64,000 nt of DNA from Icerya purchasi (lineage: Eukaryota; Arthropoda; Insecta; Hemiptera; Monophlebidae): contig CM077115.1 of the NCBI GenBank assembly GCA_039619475.1, positions 595,101,643-595,165,642 on the forward strand, given 5' to 3'. Below, one piece after another: positions 1-11,068 of the stretch; position 1 is the first letter of the stretch, and each line of letters starts with the position of its first letter. The notes under the pieces are model-generated. The model was given only the letters and a program-made list of their open reading frames with translations. It searched no databases and was not told where the DNA came from. The position numbers and the translations under genes are program-made.

Positions 1-299
1 ATCCCCAATCAAAAAAAAAGAAAAATGAATAAAAAATTTTACAGGTTTGTTGGATTTTTAAAGAAACTATAAATTACACTGAGTGTCGAGAAAATTATCG
101 CGATGCCCGGAAAATTAGTACCCAATGAAAACTAAAAAAAAGAATAAATATGATGCCCTTTTTTTTTCTCGTAATATCGTACGTTCTTCAAGTCTGTACA
201 AGCAGAATTAAGTATATCACGCTTTTCAGTCAAATTGCGACGCAACTTGTCTGTTTCAGCAATCTGCGATTTCAAAAACTATCTTCTTCTTCAAGTCGC
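1..299. other. AT-rich sequence, no gene seen
   Basis: No coding or RNA feature is supported here. The stretch is AT-rich with short A-runs and lies next to the LINE remnant that starts near 300. Confidence 0.4.
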
Positions 300-605
300 G
301 ACCGTTCTCGATCGTAGGCAACCTTATTAAAAAAATCTTTCGTATGCAAGGTGGACTAATTGTACAGTATTCATCTCCGACTATGCCTCGACGTCGTACA
401 TCCACGAGCGTCTCCTTCATCCGACTTTCCCCTTGCCCGATATTTTTCCTAATAATATTATTTGCAACAGTGAATATTTTGATCCACGCATGAAATGGTC
501 ACGGTATTTCCTCTTTCTGTCTTTTATGATGCCTATTAGTTCCATATCTTTATTTCCCATCATCTGCAGCACTTTCTTTGCGTCCATGAGATTCCCTTCG
601 GTAGC
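300..605 (-). pseudogene. RTE-like LINE, C-terminal remnant
   Basis: Read on the minus strand, this stretch gives residues such as DAKKVLQMMGNKDMEL and then RKRKYRDHFMRGSKYSLLQ, followed by a basic GKISGKGK stretch. This is the usual C-terminal tail of RTE/BovB-type non-LTR retrotransposon polyproteins, downstream of the reverse transcriptase. At least one stop interrupts it and neither reverse transcriptase nor endonuclease is present, so it is a truncated dead copy. The clade call rests on the K-R-K-Y...H-x-x-R-G pattern only. Confidence 0.55.
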
Positions 606-689
606 AGCATATTTCGAAAGTTGTCAAGCCATTCACATTGCTCTGGGATCTCCCTAGTGTGACACTTTCAGAAAGTCGTTTTTTTTACA

Positions 690-3200
690 CTTTTTGGAAG
701 TTTATACCCCCTGGAATAACATATTACAAATTTCAAGGTCGAATGTCATGGAAAAAAAGATTCGAACAATTTTGATATTTAGGGACCAAAATTTGTGAAA
801 GTGCATGCTTAAAGTGGTAACCCCGGAAACTAAAAAAAAGTCAACAGCTTTTTCCGTGGTAGCTGGAAGGTCACTCTTTTTTTTAAATGATGTATTTTAA
901 TCGTAAGAATATAGGAAAAATACGAAACCGCCAAAATTTTGAAATTAAAGGGCCCAAATTTTGAAAAATGTGGAAACCAAATTTTAAGGAAAAAATTTTT
1001 AAAAAATTTTGAAGCCGGATCTATATAAGTTACGACATTGATTTTCATTTTAACTTACACACTAAGGTCTTCGAAATGCAGGAAAAATGTAAAATTCGAA
1101 AAATTTTGATATAAGGAGATTAAAATTTGCAAAAATACACGCTTAAAGTGGTAAGACTGGAAACTAAAAAAAAGTCCACAGCCATTTCCGTGGTAGCTGG
1201 AGAGTCCCTCTATTTTTTAAATGATGTATTTCAACCACTGGAATATAGGAAAAATACGAAACCACAGAAATTTTAAAATTAAAGGGCTCAAACTATGAAA
1301 AAAGTGAAAATCAAGTTTTAAGAAAAAAAATTTCAAAAAATTGCACAGCTGGTTCTATGTGAATTACAGTTTTGATTTTCTTTTTAACGTGCATGTCAAG
1401 GTTTCGAGAATACAGGAAAAATATGAAATTTGAAAAATTTTGATATTTAGGGACTAAAATTTGGAAAAATACATGCATAAAGCGGTAAAAAATAGTCCGC
1501 AGGCCTTTTCACCATGGCTAGAAGGTCACTCTTTTTAAAAAATAATGTGCATCAATCACTCAACATGAGAAAAATACGAGATCCCCAAAATTTTAAAATT
1601 AAAGGGCCAAATTTTGAAAAATGTAAAAATTAAGTTTTAAGAAAAAAGTTTTTAAAAAATTCTACAGCCGGTTCTATATAAATTACGATATTACTTTTCT
1701 TTTTAACCTGCATACAAAGGTCTCTAGAATACAGGAAAATAATAAAATTCGAAAAATTTTGGGAAACTAAAAAAAAAGTCCACAGCCATTTCCGTGGCAG
1801 TTGGAGAGTCTCTCTTTTTTTTAAATGGTGTATTTCAATCTCTAGACTATAGGAAAAATACGAAACCGTCAAAATTTTGAAATTAAAGGGCCCAAATTTT
1901 GAAAAATGTGGAAACCAAATTTCAAGGAAAATATTTTTAAAAAATTCTGAAGCCACATCTATATAAGTTACGGTATTGATTTTCTTTTTAAACTGCACAC
2001 TAAGGTCTCTAAAATAGGGAGAAAATATAAAATTCGAAAAATGTTGATATTAGGGAAACAAAATTTTGGAAAATACGCGCTTAAAGCAGTAAAAAAGAGT
2101 TCACAGTTCTCACCATGGTAGCTGGAGGGTAACTTTTTTTTAATATGATGTATTTCAACCGGCAGAATATAGGAAAAATACGAGGCCCTAAAAATGTTGA
2201 AATTAAAGGGCCCAAATTTTGAAAAATGTTAAAATCAAGTTTCAAGAAAAAAATTTTTAAAAAATTCCTCAGCCGGATTTACATAAGTTAGGGTATTGAT
2301 TTTCATTTTAACTTGCATACTAAGGTCCCTAGAATGCAGGAAAAATAAGAAACTCAAAAAATTTTGGTATTTAGGGAGCAAAATTTGTAAAAATACACAC
2401 TTAACGTGAAAATACTGGAAATTAAAAAAAAGTCCACAGCACTTTCCATGGCTGCTGGAGGGTCATTCTTTTTTTTAAATGATCTATTTCAATCGCTAGA
2501 ATATAGGAAAAGTACGAAACCTCAAACATTTTAAAATTAAAGGGCTCAAATTTTGAAAAATATGAAAATCAAGTTTTAAAAAAAAAATTAAAAGAACCCT
2601 ATAGCCGATTCTGTATAAATTGTGGTATTGATTTTCTTTTTAACCTGTACACTAAGGTCTCCAGAATGGGGAGAACATATATAATTCGAAAAATTGTAAT
2701 ATTAAGGAACCATAGTTTTGGAAAATACACGCTTAAAGCAGTAATCTCGGAAACTAAAAAAAAGTCTACAGCCCTTTCCATGGTAGCTGGGACCTCACTT
2801 TTTTTTTTAAAATGATGTATTTCAATCGCTAAAGTATAGGAAAAATACGAGACCTTCGAAATTTTAAAATTAAAGTGTCCAAATTTTAAAAAGTTTGAAA
2901 ATCAAGCTTCAAGAAAATTTTTTTAAAAAATTCCGCAGCCGGATCTATATGTGTTACGGTATTTATTTTCTTCTTAACCTGCACACTAAGGTCCCCAAAT
3001 ACAAGAAAAATAAGAAATTCGAAATATTTTGATATTTAGGGGCTAAAATTTGGGAAGATACACGCTGAAAGCGGTAAGATTGGAAACTAAAAAAAAGTCC
3101 ACAGCCCTTTCCATGGTAGCTGGAGAGTCATTCTTTTTTTTAAATAATGTAATAGAATTCCTGGAATATACGGAAAATACGGGAGCCCTAAAATTTAAAA
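690..3200. repeat. Satellite array, ~330-bp unit, about 7.5 copies
   Basis: A landmark block (GGAAACTAAAAAAAAGTCCA, then a CTTTCCRTGGTAGCTGGAGG-like box, then TTAAATGATGTATTTCAA) recurs near 829, 1160, 1485, 1768, 2090, 2420, 2752 and 3085. Spacing is about 325-333 bp, apart from one unit shortened to about 283 bp. Units differ by scattered substitutions and small indels, so the array is old. Minus-strand reading frames inside it repeat with the unit and are not genes. Single diverged pieces lie outside the array at about 4390-4530 and 5090-5140, so the array once extended further or was interrupted by insertions. Confidence 0.9.
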
Positions 3201-3469
3201 GTTAAACCATGTCCTCACAGAATGTCCTCAGTTCTCCTCCCTCAGATTTTCACATAACCTTCCCTCCTCCTTATCTACCATTCTCTCTGATGACCCCATA
3301 ATCCTTTCGAACTTAATCCGTTTCCTACATCAAGCAAATCTATATCATACAATATAACCTCACTCCTCGTTAACTTATTATATTCGCTTGTAATTATCCG
3401 TGCCTCTAGCCAATGGTTGCTGAACACGGCACGCTAATTCAAATAATAAATAAATAAATAAAAGTTAAA
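3197..3469 (+). mobile_element. 5'-truncated LINE tail with target-site duplication
   Basis: The 10-bp direct repeat AAAAGTTAAA stands at 3197-3206 and 3460-3469. Between the copies is a 253-bp insert that ends in TAAATAAATAAATA. Its plus-strand frame ends ...NLIRFLHQANLYHTI-stop (about 3296-3361), the type of C-terminus found in R1/Jockey-like LINE polyproteins. The insertion sits at the right end of the satellite array and is therefore younger than it. Confidence 0.75.
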
Positions 3470-3639
3470 TGCACACATGAACGGTTTGATGGAAATTCTA
3501 AATAATAAATTCGAAGAACCGACGAGAGAAAAAATAAATAATATAAATCTAAACCAATAGATATAGTAGATAACAAAAATAAAAAAAAATATCTCAGGCA
3601 AAATATTACAAATATTTGTTATTATCAGAATCAAGATAT

Positions 3640-4200
3640 ATGCGTTTAGATAGATTAGGGCAAGAATACTTTGTTGATATACGGTGTAAGGTGGAAGAAG
3701 AAAAATTACGGTTTTTATTAGATTTAATCAAATAAAAATCCTAAGAATGGATACTCTCGAAGTGAAATAGTTGAATGTATCGCAGCTGAAGGAGGTCTAA
3801 AACCAGGAAAATTTTACCTTTGAAGATCATATACAGATGGTCCGCGTTATATGCAATTAGCATATCAGGATGGCATGGTAGTTGTTGCTAGATTAGGTAA
3901 ACCAATGTTTTTTATTACGATGACGTACAATCCTAATTGGATATAAATAACATTAAATTTTAATGAAAATCAGTATCATATCGATTGTGCAGATTTATAT
4001 TGTAGGATATTCCAATTAAAATTAAATAATTTATTAAAAGTTTGAAAGTCAGGTGAAATTTTCGGAGAAATGGTTTATATTTTACACGTAATCGAATTCC
4101 AAAAAAGACGTCCTCCTCATGCTCATATTGCTTTAAGAGTGAAAAATTCGACCTTAACTAATGAAGAGATTAATAATTTTGTTCAAGCCACAATCCGAAT
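3640..4200 (+). pseudogene. Helitron Rep/helicase fragment
   Basis: Conceptual translation over several frames gives, in order, RLGQEYFVDIRCKVE, PRYMQLAYQDGMVVVARLG, KPMFFITMTYNPNW, FGEMVYILHVIEFQKR and RRPPHAHIALRV. This is the N-terminal Helitron-like domain with the HUH nickase signature (PHAHI). Members of this family nick and join single strands during rolling-circle transposition. Stops (for example after NPNWI) and missing C-terminal helicase motifs show a dead fragment. No Helitron termini were identified. Confidence 0.75.
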
Positions 4201-4389
4201 TTTTAAAATTTGATTCTTTAAGTTTTAAAATTTTTGCCCATTTATTCATTTCTACATTATAAAGGCGAAAAGATGTCAATTCAAAAAAAATATATATATA
4301 TCTCCAGCTGTTATAAAATGGAACTAGGGACATTTTCTATATTTTTTGCTTTACATCTAATGCACCCGAAGTATTACAGTCGTGGGAGA

Positions 4390-4530
4390 AAAATAAGACA
4401 AAAGTCAATAGCCCTCATAACAGCTACAGCCTTTTTTTTTTAATCAACGTCGTTTCACTAAAACACAAGAAAAACATGAAATATCCAAAATTTTAAAATT
4501 TAGAATTTCAAAATTTTAAAAGAATATAAC
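4390..4530. repeat. Detached satellite monomer
   Basis: The sequence around AAAAGTCAATAGCCCTCAT, then a T-run, TTAATCAACGTCGTTTCAC and the following AAAATTTTAAAATT blocks, follows the order of the ~330-bp satellite unit of 690-3200 but is diverged. A further unit end (GTATTGATTTTCTTTTTAAC) lies at about 5095-5125. Confidence 0.5.
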
Positions 4531-5400
4531 AAAAATTATCAATGTTAGTTACAATAGAAATGTAGCAGTTTCTGAAATTTAAATATTTAAACTATGATTA
4601 TAGAACATGGTGTCCTAGACGTTTCCGTGTGAACAAAGTTAATATAATAATATATTAGTTCTGACAACATTTATTTATTTATATATTCTGAATCATTATT
4701 GAAATCCAGGAACATATATAGTTTATGAATTTATGAAAAAATATCTGGCTATTGCAAAGAAATTCTTTCTTCTTAATACTGTATGGCTAATTTCGTCGTT
4801 ATATTTCACTGAATTTATACATAAGTATGTTGCGTTAATTATTTAGTCGAGTGATTATTGATCTCGAGAATCAGAAATGCAGTGAACTGATACCAAAGTC
4901 AACCATCATCGCACTCCAGCCCATAACAGTGATACGTATTGTTTTAAATATTTTCTTTATACTATCCACAAAACTTTGTATATTATTATTATTGTGTTGT
5001 TCTCTAGCGGTCGACTGACAAAAAAAGTGCTTTAAATTGTAATTAGAATATCAAATTTCAGATAACCTATCGATATATTTCAACTTTCGCTTACCGTATT
5101 GATTTTCTTTTTAACCCGCATACTAAAGTTTCCAAAAAGAATTAAATGCAATATATTCCTCTCACATATATTACACTGCTAGTGGTTTCAGTTTTTTTGA
5201 TAATTTAATCTAAATCCTACTTTTTTAATTGACGTATTGGTGTACTTCTTTTTTCAAAAAAAAAAAAAATGAGTATATGTAAACGCTGCAGACTTTATGA
5301 AAATTTACAAGGTAATACAGTTTAAAGTCCGAAAGAACGGGCCGCGAAGCGGCCTGCGAGACCAATTCCCTAGTATATATATAAAGCAGCAAAAACAGTT
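4530..5400. other. AT-rich spacer, nothing coding
   Basis: No supported gene. It contains a small satellite-unit remnant near 5095-5140 and AT-rich sequence with A-runs around 5260. Confidence 0.4.
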
Positions 5401-6965
5401 TATAAATTAAGTTTAACAAATGCAGTGCACGAAGAAAAAGCTAAAACTTTCAAAGAAGAAGATTCAGACATTAACTTGACAATATCTGGAGATGGTACTG
5501 GAGACGAGGCCACAGTCCACTATTCGACGTTACAACTCTTTCCGGTAAATGCAGCAAAAATATCATCGACACAGTCGTAAAGTCAAAGTATTGTAAGAGT
5601 TATTAAACATTGAAAAGAAAAATAGACACTCGTCCTGATGAATTTGAAGAATGGCCAGCAAACCACGAGGACTGTACAATAAATCATTCAGGATCAGCTG
5701 CGAAAACGGAAATTAATGGCATAAAATATATGTTTAATCGTTCCATTGAAAATGATGGAGTAAAATATACACGATACATTGACGATGGTGATAGTGCCAC
5801 GTACAGAGGTACATTGGATCTAAATGCATATGATATCGCAGTTGAAAAATTAGACTGCTATACCTGCATGTAAAAAAAAAAGAATGGGAACTCGGTGTCG
5901 AAATCTGAAGAAGCTAACCACGGGCTTAGCAGGCAAAAGTAAAAATACAATGAAATTAACCGACAAAGTAATCTATAAACTTCAAAAATATACTATGGCT
6001 TAGCAATAACTAGGCATCAAGACGAGTGTTTCTCTAATTCTTGATTGTTCAAATTATCGAACCGAGAAATACGCAGTAATCGAAAAATAGCGATTCTCTA
6101 GTTAATGGATTTAATAACATTAATGCGGAATTTTCTCAATAACGATGGTAAAAAGCACAACGGCGTGGTAACAACAACACGTGAATACAAACAACAATGG
6201 CCGAATTAATCGATATTGACGACGTGCATGTGCGACATCTATATAATATATCGTTAAATGTAAATATCGATATAGGCGACGCGTATAACATAAGTGGCGC
6301 TAATCGTTAACAGCAGGTATAAGCGATACATCTAATACGTATGGCTTTAAGCGTAACAACGATGTTGACGGAATGTATAAAGAAGTTTGGGCGATATTTT
6401 ATCACTTAACTTCAACTGATAAGAATCTGAATCACGCAAACTACCCAACAGGTGAGAACAGTTGATGTGCATATCGCGGTACGCAAGCTCAAGGATTAGA
6501 CATCACTGAATTCAAGCACGACTATCTCCTTCTCGAACCACAGGTTACAGAAGCCTTGAAGCCGACATATTCTGAATTGAGTAAGCGGGAATTACTAGAA
6601 AGATGCAAGGGAAGCAATACACAAAATAATAATGAAAGCTATAATGGCTTATTTTGGCACTTTACTCCAAAGACCCTTCAAAGCGGCGCAAAAACCATCG
6701 TAATTGCTAATTTTTTTGCTGTTGCAATTTTTAACGATAGTTTTCAATTTATATTAAAAATATTTCAAATAATGGAAGTTATCATTGGGCCCATTGCAAA
6801 AAATTATGTCGACGAAAAGATGCCAATAGGATTCATGTAGCAGATATACGACATCAGGCGGCTTCAAAAGAGGGTCAAACAGCTCGGAGGAAAGCTGCAA
6901 CTGCCCAACAAATGCTTTTTGAAGAACAGGAAAGTCCATTGTATGGACCCGGAATAGCAGATTAA
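5400..6965 (+). pseudogene. Mutator-like transposase pseudogene
   Basis: Three frames together read as an arthropod Mutator-like (MULE) transposase. About 5480-5600 gives FDVTTLSGKCSKNIIDTVVK. 5610-5873 gives EWPANHEDCTINHSGSAAK, then KYTRYIDDGDSATYRG. About 5880-6010 gives the KRMGTRCRNLKK and AGKSKNTMKLTDKVI region. About 6365-6840 gives MYKEVWAIFYHLTSTDKN, LLERCKGSNTQNNNESYN and IIGPIAKNYVD. The D-D motif in GDGDS and the NNNES block are family landmarks. The copy has frameshifts, stops and about 330 bp of foreign sequence at about 6035-6360, so it cannot make a working transposase. Confidence 0.8.
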
Positions 6966-7110
6966 CTGTAAGTATCATAAATTTTATTCTGTAATTCTAA
7001 ACGCGTTTTCCTCAAAACGTCATTTTTCAAATTTGCTGTAATTCTAATTAAAACAAAAATTAATGGATCGGCTTGGGACTCTTTTTAACGTGTTCAGCAC
7101 CTTTTTTGTC
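6966..7110. other. Spacer with repeated CTGTAATTCTAA
   Basis: CTGTAATTCTAA occurs near 6990 and again near 7048 on either side of a CATTTTTCAAATTTG stretch. No gene is seen. Confidence 0.3.
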
Positions 7111-7268
7111 ATACAATGACGTAGAATTTTTATGTTCGGATAAAAAATGTCAATTTTCTGTACAAAAAAAGAACGCCATTTTTTAGTCGAGATTTCATAT
7201 ATTTTTTAAAAATTCTGTCATTTTGTCAAATTTTAATATTTTTTCATAACTCTACGTCATTGTACAGC
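7111..7268. repeat. Inverted-repeat element (MITE-like)
   Basis: TACAATGACGTAGA at about 7119 is answered by TCTACGTCATTGTA near 7251, with partial extension of the arms on the inner side. The ~155-bp span is AT-rich and non-coding. This is the layout of a small non-autonomous DNA transposon. No target duplication was resolved. Confidence 0.5.
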
Positions 7269-8416
7269 AAATGTCTTCAAGTCGAAGGAAATTTTTTTTT
7301 TTCTTTTCAGACACTCTGACGGCAGCAATCACTGCAGCAGAGAAACAACTTTTTTTTTTTTAGGAGGTCTGGGAAAAATTACATAAGTCGCTTGTGTTTC
7401 CATATTTTTATACAAAAAAAAAAAAAAAATTGTAATTACTTGAATCATACATATATATATATTACCAAAGTTTGGAAATATTTTATGGAATTCTTCTTTG
7501 AAAAAAGAATCCTCAGAATCACTTCATTTTTGGGCAGTCACACCAGGGAGATCCCTTAAGGTCTAACATTCGCAACCATAAAAATTCATACGCGTTCCCC
7601 TAAATTCAGTTATTTGCTGCATTGGCTGGAATTCGGGTTAATTGCTTCGAGTTTAAATTTGCGCTATTAAATTCGTTTATCGCTTCGTAACGAATGCAAA
7701 ATTATTAAAATTATTCTTCGTATATATAGGTGTGTCTGTACATTAATCGGCCTAATATTTAAAATCGTTCATACGTACAGAAATCGTGAATAAATATATT
7801 TCATCGCGAAATTTACAAAATTGATCTGTTTCCGGTTTGCTATTTATACCATCGGCTAAATAAGCGTTTTAATTTTGCTTATCTTTCAATAAATCTTACA
7901 CCTGATGTTCCTCGATAAATAGATGATTTAAAAACTTAGGCGCGATTACTTTAATCTGATATGTAGTCCTGAAAGGCGCGCAGTTACTACATTTAAAAAC
8001 ACCGACGCTTACTTCTGATATTTCATAATCGTTGATGAAATTAAATTATAATTTTATTTTGATCGAAATACTCGTATACCAGTGTAATCGCTGAAAGTCT
8101 CCATTTTAACGTGCTATGTTAGTTTTAATTTTCTCTGCTAGCCAGCTTCCTCTGCGCAATGAATTGGTCGACCTTTTCATCCTGTCCTTGATTCCACCAT
8201 ATGATTTTTCATTTGCCGCATTCGTTTTTCGTTTTTATTATTATTTTCCGGTAATATTCTCGTGTGTATTAGATTTAATTTGTTTTCGTGTTTCCCCTAT
8301 TTACTTTTATTTGTTTTATTTTATTTAAACCGGATGATATATCATTGTTTAAACAGACAAAGCCAATAAAGAAGAATCGAGAAGACAAAAAGAAAGGCAA
8401 AGGTATAAAAATCAAG
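7269..8416. other. Gene-free AT-rich stretch
   Basis: The stretch contains long T- and A-runs (about 7291, 7354, 7420), an AT microsatellite near 7450 and no recognisable product. A box GTCACACCAGGGAGATCCC at about 7533-7551 mirrors one at about 646-664 (see findings). Confidence 0.4.
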
Positions 8417-8677
8417 ATGTCTAAATTGAGAACCGTATGTAAGTTGATTTATTCGAGAAATATACGTATTCATTCATTCATCAAAATAGTCAAGTGTATT
8501 AATAAGTGTTACTTTTGTTCATTTTAGTATCTTAATAGAAAATTCAACGTTCACGAATTTTTTCCAAGAAGTGAAGCAGGTTTCAGGTGTTTACGATTAA
8601 TCTGTTCTAATAAGTACTCGTCTTTTTTACGGTTTGTGCAAATAATATTGGGCGTACCTATCGAGCGACCGCACGAT
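8417..8677 (+). CDS. Candidate spliced small gene, unknown function
   Basis: A start codon at 8417 gives MSKLRT and reaches a donor-like GTATGTAAGT at 8435. A pyrimidine-rich stretch ends in TTTTAG at 8527, and the next 150 nt (8528-8677) stay open: YLNRKFNVHEFFPRSEAG and further, ending ...GVPIERPHD exactly at a strong donor GTAAGTATT. Both junctions are phase 0. Without the second splice the frame runs open to a stop near 8803. The product is not recognised. It is basic with hydrophobic patches. The splice geometry is the only evidence for a real gene, so this is tentative; it could be part of a larger host gene or chance. Confidence 0.3.
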
Positions 8678-8861
8678 GTAAGTATTCGGAATTTAAAAAA
8701 AGAAGGTATCGAAATGGTAAATATTATTAGCGAACTAATATTTATATTGCAATGGGGTTTCTACTTGTGTTTACTGCCAATATATTATAAATTAATAAAT
8801 TAATAATTAAATAAAAATAGTTGTCCTTGAGGTGTATCGATATTATCTTGTCTATTATAGT

Positions 8862-9012
8862 ACCCCGGTTAACTGTCTTCCATACTGTTCGGACCCGGGA
8901 ATCTATGTCGCATTATGTATTACTTCAGATAGGGATACATAATGCGACATAGATTTCCGGCTCCAAACAGCATGGATGAAATGGAAACAATTAACCGGGG
9001 TACTATAGTAGA
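8862..9012. repeat. Hairpin made from an inverted LINE piece
   Basis: TATAGTACCCCGGTTAA...GTCGCATTATGTAT is followed, after about 15 bp, by its near-complete reverse complement ATACATAATGCGACAT...TTAACCGGGGTACTATA. The arms are about 65 bp with a few mismatches. The right arm is continuous with the RTE LINE tail that follows, so the left arm is probably an inverted duplicate of that LINE segment. Confidence 0.75.
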
Positions 9013-9510
9013 CAAGGGAATACCGATACATCACAAAGGGAGGATTTACAAGACGATTATCAGACGTGCAATGCTATATGGAGCTAAATGCTAGGCGACA
9101 ATCACGAAAATGGAACAAAAACTTCATGTGGCTGAAATGAAAATGTTACGCTGGTCTCTTGGATACACACTCCTCGACCATATAAAAAACGAGGATATAA
9201 GGGAGCGTATAGGAGTTGCACCCGTACGTTTGAAATTACGGGAAGCAAGACTCCGATGGTACGGTCACACATCATGAGAAAAACATACCAGAGCCTTGTG
9301 AGGATGTTAATGGGATTATAATTCTGGCGGAAAGCGACCACAAGGAAAAGCAGGAAGACGGTGGATAGACCCTCTGTCAACAACGACATGGTGGAAGTTG
9401 GTGTTGGGATAGAGGACGCCGGGGACCGTAGAAAATGGAGAAGAAAGTGCCACCGAGCGGACCCCGTACTGGGAAATCGACAAGAAAGAAGAAGAGTTAT
9501 CGAACGTTGC
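8940..9510 (+). pseudogene. RTE-type LINE, C-terminal remnant
   Basis: Plus-strand frames show [73 protein letters not shown] and a final ADPVLGN-like piece. These are the ordered C-terminal blocks of RTE/BovB-like polyproteins downstream of the reverse transcriptase. Stops replace at least two codons (after GAKC and after HTS). The 5' half is missing, and a palindromic element abuts the 3' end. Confidence 0.75.
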
Positions 9511-9855
9511 AGTGTTAATGTTATATTTACGTTATACGAATTTCCATTCATTATTTACACACATATAGTATAACATTTATTATTTTTAAATTAGATATAA
9601 ATGAATTAACGTGTCGGTTTAATTTTTGTTTTAATTATAAATTTAAACGTTTCTTTGAATAATTTAAATTGTGCTTTTCGTTATATTTTGATTGTTTCTT
9701 AAAAATGTTTAAGTTTATAAGTATAACAAAGTTTAAGTGACACGTCAATTTATGTATATCTAATTTAAAAATAATAAATGCTATATTATTATATGTGTAT
9801 GAATAATGAATGGAAATTTGTATAACGTAAATATAACATTAACACTGCGACGTTG
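9503..9855. repeat. Palindromic MITE, ~350 bp
   Basis: AACGTTGCAGTGTTAATG...ATTTACGTTATACGAATTT at the left is matched in reverse complement on the right, ending CATTAACACTGCGACGTT. Arms are about 130 bp around a ~90-bp AT-rich loop. It has no coding content. The structure is that of a foldback or MITE DNA transposon. A target-site duplication is not clear. It lies right after the RTE LINE tail. Confidence 0.75.
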
Positions 9856-9914
9856 GACAATTATTTATTTATTTATTTATTTATAAATATTTATATTTTG
9901 AACCATTTTAAAAT

Positions 9915-10150
9915 ATTTTTTTTTTTTTTTTTTTTCCACTGTACCAGTCGAGGGACCACAAACAGCGCCAATATTAATTTTAATATATGTATTATGATGA
10001 TAGAAATGTGACCAATCCAAAGCCCTCCAGTGAGGGGTTTGGCTTATAATAGTTCACTACAACTTATAAAAAGGGATACAAAGTCTAGAGAAGGACGAAA
10101 AGCGACATAAGCAGTACAGCACAATTTTGACCATATGGCCGTTTATGTAC
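9915..10150 (-). mobile_element. Possible retroposed 3' tail with poly(A)
   Basis: A ~20-base T-run at about 9916-9936 is followed by CCACTGTACCAGTCGAGGG. On the minus strand this is non-coding sequence ending in a poly(A) tail, as expected for a SINE or a LINE 3' UTR. No family can be named and no duplication was found. Confidence 0.35.
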
Positions 10151-10980
10151 TTTATAATATATAACACAGTCGGGGGAAGATTTAAGCGCTGAGTGGTAAT
10201 GGCATTTTTACAAAAAAGGAAGTTTTGTAAAAAATGTGTATTAAAGATTCTAGTCGAGTTTAAACGATATTTCCTTTTCGCTGTTCTGTTTTTACACGTA
10301 ATTCGAAATTATTTAACCTCAAAAATGACTTCAGTAACATAATACGAATTTAGTCGTACAATGTTAATTTAATTATTTATTCTCTGATTCCCTGTTACAC
10401 CCAACCTAAATTTTCAAATGCTTCATTTTAGCTCTATGAAGATAAAAATCATCCCAAATGTTGGCTCAGAAAAAATTTTAGAAGAACAAAATAATTTTTT
10501 TTTCTGTAACCTCCTTGTTTACACATATATTAATATTAATGAATATGCGCGAGTTTCACGCGGGTAAGTAAAATGCTGTAACGCTTAATCGGTAAACTTT
10601 TTAAATTTATCTGATACTATAGGTTTTGAGATAGTAAACTCGTCGAGCTAACGAAATCTTTTAAACTATTTGTTAAACTACTTGTCTCTTTCTAATGCCT
10701 GTTCATTGGAACGTTGAGCGAAAGAAATATACAAAAAAATTAAGTCAAATATTTATTGACATATAAGTAAAAAAATATTACTATTTTATAATTGATAAGA
10801 AAATTTGAATAAAACGTTTACTCTATAGTAAATATAAATTCTAGATAGGAACAATGCGATATGAAACTTGCTCGGATGCTGGTTTCTTGAAAGATCTTAA
10901 GTATTTGTGTATCTTTTAACAGTCACCGTAAGGGTCGATTTTATGTCTATTTTTGAAATAAAAGAGTTACTGTGAAGATA
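10151..10980. other. Gene-free stretch
   Basis: No product, RNA or repeat structure is recognised in this AT-rich interval. Confidence 0.35.
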
Positions 10981-10984
10981 AAGA

Positions 10985-11068
10985 TGATGAAATTTGTGTG
11001 GTATTTATTCTTTTTAGTTATTGTGGTTGAGGCCGCAGAAAAAAAATGCACGTCAGTCGAAAACTAAC
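10985..11068 (+). CDS. Possible tiny secreted peptide or first exon
   Basis: The frame ATGATGAAATTTGTG... encodes MMKFVWYLFFLVIVVEAAEK and eight more residues. This is a textbook-like signal peptide (K, then a hydrophobic core, then V-E-A-A) with only about ten residues after the cleavage region, including one Cys. An AATAAA lies about 40 bp downstream. Such a layout could be a short secreted peptide, the first exon of a secreted protein, or chance. Nothing similar is recognised and no splice partner was found. Confidence 0.2.

Noticed and set aside
690..3200. Evenly spaced repeats that might be a CRISPR-like array or several small minus-strand genes
   Set aside because: The unit is ~330 bp and the whole unit is repeated, with no short repeat/unique spacer pattern. 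The minus-strand frames recur with the unit and carry stops, so this is a eukaryotic satellite.
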